Below, piece by piece: positions 27,994-37,192 of a stretch of 64,000 nucleotides of DNA. This DNA is from Parabacteroides sp. FAFU027. Lineage in GTDB: Bacteria > Bacteroidota > Bacteroidia > Bacteroidales > UBA7332. The stretch lies in the NCBI RefSeq assembly GCF_022808675.1, contig NZ_JAKZKV010000003.1, positions 310,001 through 374,000 on the forward strand, in the 5' to 3' direction. The translations under genes were made by a program, and so were the position numbers. The notes beneath the pieces were generated by a model that saw nothing but the letters and a program-made list of their open reading frames with translations, was not told where the DNA came from and made no database searches. Position 1 is the stretch's first letter; the number at the start of each line of letters is the position of its first letter.

Positions 27994-28056
27994 AAAACTT
28001 TTATCACACCAGATCTTTTTCAGCGTTCAACCAGAAAATAACAAAATCGGGCTTAT

Positions 28057-28108
28057 AAAGACAACAAAGGACAGTGCTTATCTCTGTCCTTTGTTGTCTT
28101 TACTTTTT
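28057..28108. terminator. Strong bidirectional terminator
   Basis: A perfect 18-bp stem (28057-28074 with 28084-28101) with a 9-nt loop lies between convergent genes. The right side continues into TACTTTTT and overlaps the last codons region of the minus-strand gene. Confidence 0.9.
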
Positions 28109-29102
28109 ATTGGACCACCAAATCCATCCAAACCGGCAAGTGGTCGCTGAATCCGCCCTGATAGCGGAATCCCAGGAAGGTACGCAAAGGACGTTCTCCT
28201 CCGTTGGTTTTATCTTCTTCCAAAAGAAATGGGGCACGGAATATTTGCGCTTTGCCTTCTTTCACCGAAATACGGGAAGATTGCAGGAGAGCACGATTGA
28301 CGATTATCTGGTCCAAAACTCCCCAATCCGATTGAAATTTATGGCTACCATGCTCCCGATCATCAAGCATCGGATACATCAGATTTGCATAAATGGAAGA
28401 AACTTCTGTTGGCGATTTGGCACCTAATATCTTGAATAGGCTTTCATTATCAGGATAATCATTGAAATCCCCCAGAATAACGACAGAAGGATGCATTCGG
28501 ACTGAAATGACAGAATCTGCTTTTTCCCGTAACACTTTTGCTGCCGCGATTCGGTGACCGTTGGATTGATCTTCTCCGCCCAATCGGGATGGAAAATGGC
28601 AAACAAAAATATCGAGGGTATCGTGATTAATGACCTGACCGGTAACGTGCAGGATGTCGCGGGTGGGATACCGAAGAGGGACATGATAGGCATTATACCC
28701 AAGCAAACGGAACTGGTCGCGCTGATAGAGCAAGGCGAGATCAATTCCACGCGCATCAGCGGAATGCGTCATAACGTAGCGGTAGGAAAGATTTTTCAGA
28801 GGCGAATGATGTGTCAGATCAATCAACACGGAATCATTCTCCACCTCACACAGACCGACCAACGCCGGAATTTGCCATTCGCCTACCGCAGTGATTACTT
28901 TGGCGATATTATTCAATTTATTGCGATAGCGGGTGTGGCTCCAGTGATATTTACCTTCCGGAAGAAAGTCCTGGTCATTTTTCAAAGAGTCATGCCGGCA
29001 ATCAAACAGATTCTCCGTATTGTAAAACATGACCCGCAGGTTTTCCTGAGCATAAACGCCTGTCTGCACAAGCCAGACATAAAGCAAAACAATTTTTCTC
29101 AT
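28107..29102 (-). CDS. Secreted endonuclease/exonuclease/phosphatase family protein
   Basis: From the ATG at 29102 it has 331 residues beginning with a signal peptide (MRKIVLLYVWLVQTGVYAQ). The frame is open to 29144, but that gives 14 extra residues before the signal. Motifs of the EEP superfamily are visible: FYNTENLFD, LVGLCEVEND, the catalytic GDFNDYPDNE, and the C-terminal SDHLPVWMDLVV. It is likely a periplasmic or extracellular phosphodiesterase, possibly a DNase or a phospholipase-like enzyme; the substrate is not determined. It may be cotranscribed with the downstream-facing lipoprotein gene at 29198-30655, apart from an inverted repeat between them. Confidence 0.88.
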   Translation of the reverse strand: MRKIVLLYVWLVQTGVYAQENLRVMFYNTENLFDCRHDSLKNDQDFLPEGKYHWSHTRYRNKLNNIAKVITAVGEWQIPALVGLCEVENDSVLIDLTHHSPLKNLSYRYVMTHSADARGIDLALLYQRDQFRLLGYNAYHVPLRYPTRDILHVTGQVINHDTLDIFVCHFPSRLGGEDQSNGHRIAAAKVLREKADSVISVRMHPSVVILGDFNDYPDNESLFKILGAKSPTEVSSIYANLMYPMLDDREHGSHKFQSDWGVLDQIIVNRALLQSSRISVKEGKAQIFRAPFLLEEDKTNGGERPLRTFLGFRYQGGFSDHLPVWMDLVVQ

Positions 29103-29125
29103 GGTCGTCTCATTTACCTGAAACA

Positions 29126-29177
29126 AAAACGCGCTACCTATCACTTCTAAATCAGCAAGTAACTGGTAACGCGTTTT
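29126..29177. repeat. Inverted repeat between two minus-strand genes
   Basis: AAAACGCGCTACC (29126-29138) and GGTAACGCGTTTT (29165-29177) are complementary except for one position. It may act as a weak terminator after the lipoprotein gene. Confidence 0.5.
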
Positions 29178-29197
29178 GTTTTCTGTTTCTATGAATA

Positions 29198-30655
29198 TTA
29201 TTTCACTCGTTCGTATGCCCCTAGGTCTGGTTTACTGTCAGCAAACCGGGAATGTCCAAGCATGTCAACCGGACAAACCTGTGCAGAACCATAATCTCCA
29301 GCATCAATTGCAACCGAAGCCGAATCCAACCGCAAGTCAAACTTATAGTTGTTGCCTTCGTTGATAAACTTAGGATCCTTATTCCAAATGGTAGAGACAA
29401 AATCGGCATCATCAGTTCCGTCTGATTTAATCAAACAGTTTCCGAAATGATATTTGAAATCAGTATTTACAGCGTAGCCTTTGGGTTTATTGTCAAAATT
29501 AATATCTGTACTTCTGACTCCCCAGAGAATACAATTCAGAAAATCGGCTTTTACCAGTGGGCAAAAACTCCATGCACCATCTGATGTCAATTTGTAGTTC
29601 TGTAAATGCAAGGCATAAGGCGATGAGCTAAAAGCTCCATTATCATACAGGAAATGATTTTCAAGTGTGCAATGAACGAATGAATAATCGCCACCATTCA
29701 ACGCCACAACATCGGTTCCACCGTTGGAGAACTCACATCCGTAAGCCGTCACTTTACAATTCATTGCCGAAAATACCGTACCCATCACATTCGTGAGTTT
29801 ACAGTTTAGCAATCTGATTTTCTCATTATCGGTATTTGCCGAATCCAGTCGCAGGGCATACATTCCGTTACGAATCTGGGTGTATTCCATCTCATTGCCA
29901 TAGCTATTTCTACTGATAGATACACCTCCCCACAAACCGGAGTAAAGGTCATAAGGCAAATCGCTCAGCATCCTGTCCATACGGTCGCCACGGAAGACAA
30001 CGGGCTCCTGAACTGTTCCTTTGGACGATATTTGTCCATCGATCCGACAGAAAGCTTTATCGTGGAAAAAGAGTTTTACACCGGAAGCCAGATTAAGTTT
30101 TGAGGTATTTGCGACAATCAGGCTGTCGTAAATCAGGAATGGACGATTTGCATTTAATGTAGTATCTGATTTCAACGTTTTTCCCCGTAAAATTATCACA
30201 TCCTGCCCGTAAGCTTCCATACGTACTTTCTGGGTATTGCCATTTAACCGAAACATGAGAGAATCGGAAATCAAAATCGGATTGTTGGCATCATGCGGAT
30301 TGACTTTCACCTCGACAAAGACAAAAAGGCTGTCTTTGGCACCGATTTCGATATTGGAAAAAGAGGTTCCTTTCTGTCCGTCAACCACTACAGAAAAACC
30401 ATTGGCATCACCTCCGGCCAGATTGATGGATTCAATCTTGAGCGGCTTTTTGCCCCGGTTGAAGATCTTCAACTGACGGGTCGAAGAACCAATGGAGGTA
30501 AATACCGTATCAAACCGAACCGTATCAGCCGAGAAGGTCAGCTTATCCGCCGGATTGGTGGAAAAATCGAGCTCGCTGCTGCACGAAAAGGTAAATGCCA
30601 GAGCTATGATTGCCAGTAATGTGAATCCTATGTTTGAGAATAACTTCATTATCAT
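29198..30655 (-). CDS. Lipoprotein with choice-of-anchor and right-handed beta-helix regions
   Basis: A 485-residue lipoprotein. The signal (about MKLFSNIGFTLLAIIALAFT) ends at a lipobox before Cys25 in FSCSS; an ATG at 30649 is an alternative start. Residues about 40-160 form an Ig-like segment (LKIFNRGKKPLKIESINLAGG) of the kind that precedes beta-helix domains. The remainder resembles a right-handed beta-helix with a choice-of-anchor Q-type end (SASVAIDAGDYGS, LGHSRFADSKPDLGAYE). It is probably exposed on the cell surface, perhaps binding polysaccharide. No catalytic residues can be named. Confidence 0.8.
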   Translation of the reverse strand: MIMKLFSNIGFTLLAIIALAFTFSCSSELDFSTNPADKLTFSADTVRFDTVFTSIGSSTRQLKIFNRGKKPLKIESINLAGGDANGFSVVVDGQKGTSFSNIEIGAKDSLFVFVEVKVNPHDANNPILISDSLMFRLNGNTQKVRMEAYGQDVIILRGKTLKSDTTLNANRPFLIYDSLIVANTSKLNLASGVKLFFHDKAFCRIDGQISSKGTVQEPVVFRGDRMDRMLSDLPYDLYSGLWGGVSISRNSYGNEMEYTQIRNGMYALRLDSANTDNEKIRLLNCKLTNVMGTVFSAMNCKVTAYGCEFSNGGTDVVALNGGDYSFVHCTLENHFLYDNGAFSSSPYALHLQNYKLTSDGAWSFCPLVKADFLNCILWGVRSTDINFDNKPKGYAVNTDFKYHFGNCLIKSDGTDDADFVSTIWNKDPKFINEGNNYKFDLRLDSASVAIDAGDYGSAQVCPVDMLGHSRFADSKPDLGAYERVK

Positions 30656-30702
30656 ATATATTAGCGTTGCATCAGATACAACAAATTAAAATAGTACAAC
30701 GC

Positions 30703-32160
30703 CTATTTCAGAGGAATATTTTTCAATATCGCTAAAAGGTGTTTCCAGAAGGATTCGACCGAAGGGATATGAATCCGTTCATCCGGTGAGTGAACACCGC
30801 GAAGGGTCGGTCCGAAAGAGACCATATCCAGCCCGGGATATTTCTTCAGGAAAAGGCCACATTCCAGTCCGGCATGGATGGCCTTGATTTTGGGCTCGTA
30901 ACCGAATAACTCCTTGTGTGTGTCAACGGCAACTTTCAGAATCGGCGAATCGGTGTTGGGCGCCCAACCGGGATAACCGTCACCGTGAGTTACTGTTGCC
31001 CCGATGAGCTTGAAAAGAGACTCTACCTTGTGGGCAATGTCGTATTTCGCTGACTCCACAGAGCTGCGCTGACTGGTAACGATTTTGATTGTCTGGTCAG
31101 GAAGCATTCTCACCGAAGCCAAATTGGTAGAAGTTTCAACCAGCCCGGGTATCGCATGACTCATCGCCTGTACGCCATTCGGACAGGAATAGAGAGCACT
31201 GATCAACTTGTCAGAATCGGCTTTTCCGATGCAATTTTCGGGTACAGAATCAGACTCCAGGTCAATGCGCAAATTCGGTTCGGTGGTTTTGTATTCATCC
31301 TCCACATCAGCCAGAAAATGGTTTAGCTCAATGCGTAGCGGCTCCCGGTATTGAAACGGAACAGCGGCAAAGGCTTTTGCCTCACGGGGAATAGCATTAT
31401 GCAGGTTTCCTCCGTTGATTTCCACCAGAGTCAGGCCAAACTTTTCATTCAGATTCCAAAGGAAACGGGCCAGTAATTGATTGGCATTTGCATAGCCTTT
31501 ATCAATATCATCGCCGGAATGACCACCTTTGAGTTTCGATACAGCCACATGGAAATAGAATAAATCCTTTGGAGCTGCTACTTTATTATAAGGAAAAATC
31601 ACGGTTGAATCAATTCCACCGGCGCATCCGATAAAGACTTCACCCTCTTCTTCTGAATCGAGATTTAGTAAAATATTTCCTGTAAAGAAGTCTTTTTCCA
31701 GACCAAACGCACCATTTAATCCGGTCTCTTCAGCGACGGTAAACAGACATTCTACCGGTCCGTGCTGAATATCGTCCGATGCCAGTACCGCCAATTGAGC
31801 TGCAATACCGATACCGTTATCAGCTCCCAGGGTTGTCCCTTTTGCTTTTAGCCATTCTCCATCGACAACTGTTTGGATAGGGTCGGTTTCAAAGTTATGT
31901 TCGGTGTCGCTGTTTTTCTCACAAACCATATCGACATGTGATTGTAAAACGACGGTGGGGAAATATTCAAATCCCGGTGTTGCTGGTTTGGAAATCAACA
32001 AGTTTCCTGCCTTATCCGATTTCTGGCTTAAGCTTTTAGATTCGGCAAACTCCCTGAGGTATTTTATAATTTTCTCTTCCTTGTTTGACGGACGGGGTAC
32101 ACGGGTTACCTCTTCAAAGTAAGCCCAAACTACTCTTGGATTCAAATCTTTAATAGTCAT
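30703..32160 (-). CDS. pepD: Aminoacyl-histidine dipeptidase (M20 family)
   Basis: A cytosolic zinc dipeptidase that hydrolyses Xaa-His and related dipeptides. The 485 residues show the metal and catalytic motifs HVDMVCEKN, GTTLGADNGIGIA, EETGLNGAFGLEKD, HSGDDIDKGYANANQ and, near the end, HAGLECGLF. Length and motif order match PepD. It begins 48 bp before the lipoprotein gene's start in the same direction. It has no signal peptide. Confidence 0.95.
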   Translation of the reverse strand: MTIKDLNPRVVWAYFEEVTRVPRPSNKEEKIIKYLREFAESKSLSQKSDKAGNLLISKPATPGFEYFPTVVLQSHVDMVCEKNSDTEHNFETDPIQTVVDGEWLKAKGTTLGADNGIGIAAQLAVLASDDIQHGPVECLFTVAEETGLNGAFGLEKDFFTGNILLNLDSEEEGEVFIGCAGGIDSTVIFPYNKVAAPKDLFYFHVAVSKLKGGHSGDDIDKGYANANQLLARFLWNLNEKFGLTLVEINGGNLHNAIPREAKAFAAVPFQYREPLRIELNHFLADVEDEYKTTEPNLRIDLESDSVPENCIGKADSDKLISALYSCPNGVQAMSHAIPGLVETSTNLASVRMLPDQTIKIVTSQRSSVESAKYDIAHKVESLFKLIGATVTHGDGYPGWAPNTDSPILKVAVDTHKELFGYEPKIKAIHAGLECGLFLKKYPGLDMVSFGPTLRGVHSPDERIHIPSVESFWKHLLAILKNIPLK

Positions 32161-32283
32161 AATGTTTGTATTTATAGTTCGAATGTAGAAAATTAATCGG
32201 GGATAGGCGGGTTAACCAACCATTAAAAATGATTAAATAGGCAATCCACTTTCTTTATTCTAAAAAAACGGAAGCGCTCTAGC

Positions 32284-32315
32284 TTGATAATTCCAAATGA
32301 ATCATCGTATATTTG
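32284..32315 (+). promoter_or_regulatory. Promoter of the Skp/OmpH-like gene
   Basis: TTG at 32284-32286 and TATATTTG at 32308-32315 are separated by 21 bp. They imply a leader of about 110 nt before the ATG at 32431. The rest of the 32161-32430 gap shows no gene. Confidence 0.6.
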
Positions 32316-32430
32316 CAGGCCCAACCTTTAACATTTGGGGCTGCGGTTAACTTTTCATTTTTAAGAGTTGCCGCCGCAACAAAACAACCTTGAGAAACTA
32401 ATCTATTAAAAACCATCATTACACAATGTT

Positions 32431-33039
32431 ATGAAGAATATCAATTACATCTTAAACGGAATTTTAGCGGTTGCTGTAGTCATTCTATTTGTACTGCAAT
32501 TCAAATCGAATAAGAAATCCGGTGAAGTTCAAAGCTTTGTCAAAGTCGGTGACTCCGTAAAATATACCAAATTGCCTCTTGCGTACGTAAATGTTGACTC
32601 TCTGCTGACTCACTATCAGTTGGCCAAAGACCTCAACGAAACATTGCTCCGTAAACAGGAAAATTCACGTGCCAGCCTCAATGAGAAAGGACGTGTGCTG
32701 CAAGGAGAAATGGCTGAGTTCCAGAAAAAAGTGGAAAACAACGCTTTCCTTTCACGTGACAGAGCTGAAAGCGAACAGCAACGTCTGTTGGGCAAACAAC
32801 AGGAGCTGCAACAACTTGACCAACGCCTTTCTTCAGCGCTTGTAGCAGAACAACAAAAAATGAACGAAAGACTTCGTGACTCTGTAAACTCGTTCCTGAA
32901 AGAGTATAACAAAACCAAAGGTTATCACATGATTCTGAGCAACACTGCATTTGATAATGTCCTTTACGCACAAGATGCTTACAACATTACCGATGAAGTG
33001 ATTGACATGCTCAACAAACGCTATCAGGCAAAAAAATAA
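32431..33039 (+). CDS. OmpH/Skp family periplasmic chaperone-like protein, membrane anchored
   Basis: A 202-residue protein with an N-terminal transmembrane anchor (about 6-24) and no obvious cleavage site. Residues about 50-165 form a long charged coiled coil (QQRLLGKQQELQQLDQRLSS). The segment LPLAYVNVDSLLTHYQLAKD before it and the end (FDNVLYAQDAYNITDEVIDML) match the OmpH/Skp family, in which the trimeric coiled coil holds unfolded outer-membrane proteins. The anchor differs from the soluble Skp of Proteobacteria. It is monocistronic, with a promoter at 32284-32315 and a terminator at 33057. Confidence 0.88.
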   Translation: MKNINYILNGILAVAVVILFVLQFKSNKKSGEVQSFVKVGDSVKYTKLPLAYVNVDSLLTHYQLAKDLNETLLRKQENSRASLNEKGRVLQGEMAEFQKKVENNAFLSRDRAESEQQRLLGKQQELQQLDQRLSSALVAEQQKMNERLRDSVNSFLKEYNKTKGYHMILSNTAFDNVLYAQDAYNITDEVIDMLNKRYQAKK

Positions 33040-33056
33040 TATTATCTGAACCATAG

Positions 33057-33098
33057 AAAAGCTGCAAATACTTCCTCACGGGGCATTTGCAGCTTTTT
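33057..33098 (+). terminator. Terminator after the Skp/OmpH-like gene
   Basis: A perfect 13-bp stem (33057-33069 with 33085-33097) ends in a T-run. Confidence 0.92.
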
Positions 33099-33126
33099 AT
33101 TTATACCCGATACCCGGACGACTTCA

Positions 33127-33888
33127 ATGCGCTACTTTATCTATCTCTCATACAACGGTAAAAACTATTGCGGCTGGCAGATTCAACCCAACGGCATTAC
33201 GGTGCAGGAGGAGCTGGAAAAGGCTCTTTCCACTATCTTACGCCATCCGGTCAGCATCACCGGAGCGGGACGAACCGATACCGGCGTGCATGCCGCGTTG
33301 ATGGTGGCTCACTTTGACACGAAAGTTCCGCTGGATGACCCGGCACAACTGTGTGAAAAGCTCAACCGATTGCTTCCTCGTGACGTTGCCATTTCCGCTA
33401 TTTGTCCCGTAAAACCGGATGCTCATGCCCGTTTCGATGCCACTTCACGTACCTACAAATATTATGTAACGGATAAGAAGGATGTATTCCGCGGTGAATT
33501 GGCCTGCAAAATTCATGGGAAAATGGATTTTGCCAAAATGAACGAAGCGGCGAAAATCCTTTTCGAATACACCGACTTTACCAGCTTTAGCAAACTGCAT
33601 ACGGATGTGAAGACCAACAACTGCCGCATGATGCAGGCAGAGTGGAAAGAGGAAAACGGCCAGTGGGTTTTCACCATCCAGGCTGACCGGTTCCTGCGAA
33701 ACATGGTTCGGGCAGTGGTGGGAACGCTCTTTGAAGTGGGCCGCGGTAAAATCGACCTCGAAGGATTCCGACGCGTCATCGAGCTAAAAGACCGTTGCAA
33801 AGCCGGCACATCGGCTCCGGCGCATGCGTTGTTTCTGGTGGATATTGAGTATCCAAGGGAAATAATGATTGAGGGATTGAATGAATGA
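33127..33888 (+). CDS. truA: tRNA pseudouridine(38-40) synthase TruA
   Basis: Modifies U38-U40 in the anticodon arm of tRNAs. The 253 residues contain the catalytic Asp in [11 protein letters not shown] (near residue 52), the N-terminal [28 protein letters not shown] and [14 protein letters not shown]. Length is normal. It is followed by the EamA transporter and DUF3256 genes in the same direction, an arrangement common in Bacteroidales, though a 144-bp gap separates them. Confidence 0.96.
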   Translation: MRYFIYLSYNGKNYCGWQIQPNGITVQEELEKALSTILRHPVSITGAGRTDTGVHAALMVAHFDTKVPLDDPAQLCEKLNRLLPRDVAISAICPVKPDAHARFDATSRTYKYYVTDKKDVFRGELACKIHGKMDFAKMNEAAKILFEYTDFTSFSKLHTDVKTNNCRMMQAEWKEENGQWVFTIQADRFLRNMVRAVVGTLFEVGRGKIDLEGFRRVIELKDRCKAGTSAPAHALFLVDIEYPREIMIEGLNE

Positions 33889-34032
33889 TTGAAGGAATGA
33901 GGGATTGAGGGTATCAAGGATAGTCCTCAATTCAAAACCATTCATATTTTAATAAAACCTATAAGCCTAAATCGACCACCGAAGACACCTAAAACCTATA
34001 ACGTAAAACGTATAACGTATAACTTTAAAAAC
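33889..34032. other. Low-complexity spacer after truA
   Basis: Runs of GATTGAGGGA/GAATGA-like words and three copies of AACGTA(T)AACGT-type words fill this gap. Similar GATTGAGGGAATGA text follows pstB at about 4466. No gene or strong hairpin is seen. Confidence 0.4.
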
Positions 34033-34932
34033 ATGTGGTTATTACTCGCTTTTCTATCGGCAGCCCTGCTGGGGATGTATGACTTTTTCAAAAAAACTTC
34101 ACTGGACCACAATGCGGTCATCCCGGTGCTGTTTCTGAATACTCTTTTTAGCAGTCTTTTCTTTCTGCCGCTGGTTATCATTTCATATACTCAGCCCGAC
34201 TGGCTCAAAGGCACACTGGTGTATGTGCCCCAGGTTGATTTCCAGACCCACCTTTACATGATCACGAAGGCGGTCATTGTGCTAACCTCATGGATATTTA
34301 CCTACTTTGCCACCAAACACCTTCCCATCACCCTTACCGGCCCCATCAAGGCTACCCAACCGATTATGGTGCTAATGGGGGCGCTGATTATCTTTGCCGA
34401 ACGGTTGAATATGTATCAGTGGATTGGGGTGAGCATCTCTATTTTCTCCTTTTACCTCCTCTCTCAGGCAGGCAAAAGAGAGGGAATTCATTTCCGGAGC
34501 AACAAATGGATTTTCTTCATGGTAATGGGGACGACCACAGGAGCCCTGAGCGGACTGTACGATAAATACCTGTTGAAAAGTTTCGACCCGATGACCGTGC
34601 AGGTATGGTACACCTTTTACCAGTTTGCCATCATGGCGGTTATCCTGATGATTATGTGGTATCCGCAACGTAAGAAGTCAACCCCGTTTGAGTGGCGCTG
34701 GAGCATCATTCTGATATCGCTGTTCCTTTGCATGGCTGACTTCGTCTATTTTTACGCATTAAGTTTTGACGACTCGATGATTTCAATTGTCTCGATGGTA
34801 CGCCGCAGCGGTGTGGTGGTTTCGTTTATTTGCGGAGCGCTATTCCTCCGTGAAAAAAACATCAAAAGCAAAGCTATCGACCTGCTATTGGTATTGTTGG
34901 GAATGTTTTTCTTATATTTGGGTTCGAAATAA
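34033..34932 (+). CDS. EamA (drug/metabolite transporter) family protein
   Basis: A 299-residue inner-membrane protein with about ten predicted transmembrane helices in two EamA repeats. The second half begins near FFMVMGTTTGALSGLYDKYLL. Conserved features include PIKATQPIMVLMGALIIFAERL, typical of the end of an EamA repeat, and a glycine-rich last helix pair. It is a putative exporter or exchanger of a small metabolite; the substrate cannot be inferred. It lies 8 bp before the DUF3256 gene and is surely cotranscribed with it. Confidence 0.9.
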   Translation: MWLLLAFLSAALLGMYDFFKKTSLDHNAVIPVLFLNTLFSSLFFLPLVIISYTQPDWLKGTLVYVPQVDFQTHLYMITKAVIVLTSWIFTYFATKHLPITLTGPIKATQPIMVLMGALIIFAERLNMYQWIGVSISIFSFYLLSQAGKREGIHFRSNKWIFFMVMGTTTGALSGLYDKYLLKSFDPMTVQVWYTFYQFAIMAVILMIMWYPQRKKSTPFEWRWSIILISLFLCMADFVYFYALSFDDSMISIVSMVRRSGVVVSFICGALFLREKNIKSKAIDLLLVLLGMFFLYLGSK

Positions 34933-34940
34933 AACGACCT

Positions 34941-35561
34941 ATGAAAAAACTGTTTTTCGCGCTGACAATGGCAGCTTTCACGCTGAATGCTCCGGCTCAA
35001 TATATCTCTCCGTTTTTCACCAGTATGCCTGAAGATATTGCCGACTACCTGAATGCGGCAAACCGGAAAGATTTGATTGACCTGTACAAAGCAGGAAAAA
35101 CGGCCAAAGTGGAAAATCTGCTGAAAGGGCAATCGGAGTTGAAAGAGCTGGCAGACGACCAACTTACGCTTCAGATGAACGAATCATCCCTCTTCCAGAT
35201 GAAACTGTTGCCTCTCAACGATACAGCCAAAGTGATCGCAGTTATCCGGACAGCTTGCGCACCGGCTTGTGACAGCAAGATTAGTTTTTTCACCTCCAAT
35301 TGGAAAAGCCTGAAGGTTTCGGATATTATGCCCAATATTGCTTTAGCCGATTTTATCGTAGCGGACAAGAAATCCCCGGAAACATTGGAACTTCTGGATA
35401 TTCCATTTTTCAGTTATGCTTTTGCAAAAGACAAAAGCGAGCTTATCGTCACGCTTGATGTCAAAAACTTTCTCGGCAAAGAGGATTTTAAGAAAATAGA
35501 GCCGCTTATCAAACCGGCAATCACTCTCCGGTGGAACAAAGGGACGTTTGTCAAAGAGTAA
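34941..35561 (+). CDS. DUF3256 family secreted protein
   Basis: A 206-residue protein with a signal peptide (MKKLFFALTMAAFTLNAPAQ). The mature part (ISPFFTSMPEDIADYLNAANRKDLIDLYKAG and CAPACDSKISFF) matches the Bacteroidales DUF3256 family of unknown function. There is a Cys pair (CAPAC, around residue 110) that could form a disulfide. It follows the EamA transporter by 8 bp. It is probably periplasmic. Confidence 0.88.
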   Translation: MKKLFFALTMAAFTLNAPAQYISPFFTSMPEDIADYLNAANRKDLIDLYKAGKTAKVENLLKGQSELKELADDQLTLQMNESSLFQMKLLPLNDTAKVIAVIRTACAPACDSKISFFTSNWKSLKVSDIMPNIALADFIVADKKSPETLELLDIPFFSYAFAKDKSELIVTLDVKNFLGKEDFKKIEPLIKPAITLRWNKGTFVKE

Positions 35562-35562
35562 A

Positions 35563-35595
35563 AGAGACGCGGCAGGCCACGTCTCTACTGTTTTT
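35563..35595 (+). terminator. Terminator after the DUF3256 gene
   Basis: AGAGACGCGGC (35563-35573) pairs with GCCACGTCTCT (35576-35586) with one mismatch; ACTGTTTTTATTT follows. The sequence resembles the hairpin between pstA and pstB at 3635-3654. Confidence 0.75.
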
Positions 35596-36754
35596 ATTTG
35601 TACTGGGTAGCCAATACCTTTCGCACCACATCGGGAGTCACCAGCCCCCGGTCGCCAATGGCCGTCCATCTCCGGCTTTCAAACCGCTGGGCAATCACCT
35701 CAATTGTCTCTTCCGGAATATGGTATTCACTCAGTTTTGTCTTCACATCAAGTGAACGGAAGAACTCCTCGGTTCGGTTAATAGCAGCCTCTACCCTCTC
35801 CTCTTCTGAGCCTTCGCGAATGCCCCACACCCGTGCCCCATACTTGAGTAGCTTGGCTTTTTTCTCCTCTTTCAACACTCTGAAAATGCCGGGAAAAACC
35901 ACAGCCAATGTCTGCCCATGATCCAGCCCGTGCAACACGGTCAGTTCGTGTCCTATCAAATGGGTCGCCCAATCATCGGGAACGCCAGAGCCAATCAACC
36001 CGTTCAACGCCATAGTGGCGCACCACATCAGCGTGGACATCGCATCGTAATCGGCAGGGTTGGCATAAACAGCAGGCGCCACCTCAACGAGCGTTTGCAG
36101 GATGGATTCGGCAAAACGATCTTGCAAAGGTGCATTGACCGGATAGGTCAGGTATTGCTCCAATACATGCGCATAGGCATCCACAATCCCATTCGCCACC
36201 TGACGCTTGGGTAAAGTGCCTGCGGCATCAGGCAGCAATACCGAAAACTGCGGGAAGGTATTGGGGGAGGAAAAGGCGAACTTTTCCTGCGTCTCCACCC
36301 GCGAAACCACCGCCCCATTGTTCATCTCCGAGCCGGTTGCCGGCAACGTCAATACTACTCCAAACGGCAGCGCGGCTTTCACCTCTTTCCTGCGGGAAAG
36401 TATATGCCACGGATCCTCACCTTCGTAAAGCGCCGCCGCTGCGATAAACTTCGTGGCATCAATCACCGAGCCACCTCCTACTGCGAGCAGAAAATCAACC
36501 TTTTCGGTCTTGATCAGTTCCACCGCTCTCATTGCCGTCTCGTAGCGGGGATTGGGTTCGATGCCGCCAAATTCCAGCACCTGATAACCATCCAACGCCG
36601 ATTTCACCTGCTCATATACTCCATTTTTGAAAATGCTGCCTCCACCATAGATCAACAGCACTTTCTGATCTTTATCGATTTGCTCCGGCAGTTGCTTCAA
36701 CTGATCTTTCCCAAACAGGATTTTCACCGGATTGTAAAATTCAAAGTTTTCCAT
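35594..36754 (-). CDS. Iron-containing alcohol dehydrogenase (YqhD/BdhA-like)
   Basis: A cytosolic NAD(P)H-dependent oxidoreductase acting on alcohols or aldehydes. From the ATG at 36754 it has 386 residues starting MENFEFYNPVKILFGKDQLK, the family's normal beginning; the frame extends to 36793 but those 13 residues are not typical. It has the cofactor motif AVGGGSVIDATKFIA, TLPATGSEMNNGAVVS and metal-site histidines in DWATHLIGHELTVLHGLDHGQTL. It is divergent from ruvB across a repeat-filled region. Confidence 0.92.
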   Translation of the reverse strand: MENFEFYNPVKILFGKDQLKQLPEQIDKDQKVLLIYGGGSIFKNGVYEQVKSALDGYQVLEFGGIEPNPRYETAMRAVELIKTEKVDFLLAVGGGSVIDATKFIAAAALYEGEDPWHILSRRKEVKAALPFGVVLTLPATGSEMNNGAVVSRVETQEKFAFSSPNTFPQFSVLLPDAAGTLPKRQVANGIVDAYAHVLEQYLTYPVNAPLQDRFAESILQTLVEVAPAVYANPADYDAMSTLMWCATMALNGLIGSGVPDDWATHLIGHELTVLHGLDHGQTLAVVFPGIFRVLKEEKKAKLLKYGARVWGIREGSEEERVEAAINRTEEFFRSLDVKTKLSEYHIPEETIEVIAQRFESRRWTAIGDRGLVTPDVVRKVLATQYK

Positions 36755-36860
36755 ATATCCCTCTACTTTTGAAGTAAATAATTTGATTAACACAAAGATA
36801 ATCCATTTGCCTGCGAGTGCTTCTTTGAATAACGGAAGAAAATGCGATTTTGATGAAAGC

Positions 36861-37112
36861 CATTGCGCAACCTGTGATCGTCATTGCGCAGGCGAAGAAT
36901 ATCATTGCGCGACTGAAGATGGTCATTGTGTGACCTGTGGAGATCAATGTGTGAGTAACAAATGCCATTGTGTCAGATGCGAAAGCCACTGTGCGACCGA
37001 CGAATGTCATTGTGTCAGTGTCGAAGGTCATTGTGCGACCGACTGAGACCACCGTATGATCGTCGGTGGTCACTGTGCGAATGTCGGAGGCCATTGTTTG
37101 ACCGTCGGAGCT
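36861..37112. repeat. Array of 12 imperfect 21-bp tandem repeats
   Basis: Twelve uninterrupted 21-bp units occupy 36861-37112, with a further degenerate unit on either side. The consensus is about CATTGTGCGACCGWCGAAGGT. The core TGCGACCGAC also occurs in the 18336-18629 array. The repeats keep frames open on both strands (His/Cys-rich on plus, Thr/Met-rich on minus), but no start, ribosome site or codon pattern supports a gene. The array lies between divergent genes, the alcohol dehydrogenase and ruvB. Confidence 0.93.
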
Positions 37113-37192
37113 CAATGCGATAGTTTTGTATTTTTAAGTTGAAGAATCCGTTCTCCTAAATTGATGACAGAAAGTTGTATTCCCTTTTTTCG

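Noticed and set aside
36741-37115. Open frames on both strands across the 36861-37112 repeats
   Set aside because: Both are by-products of indel-free 21-bp repeats; the minus frame also runs into the alcohol dehydrogenase gene, and no start signal is seen.
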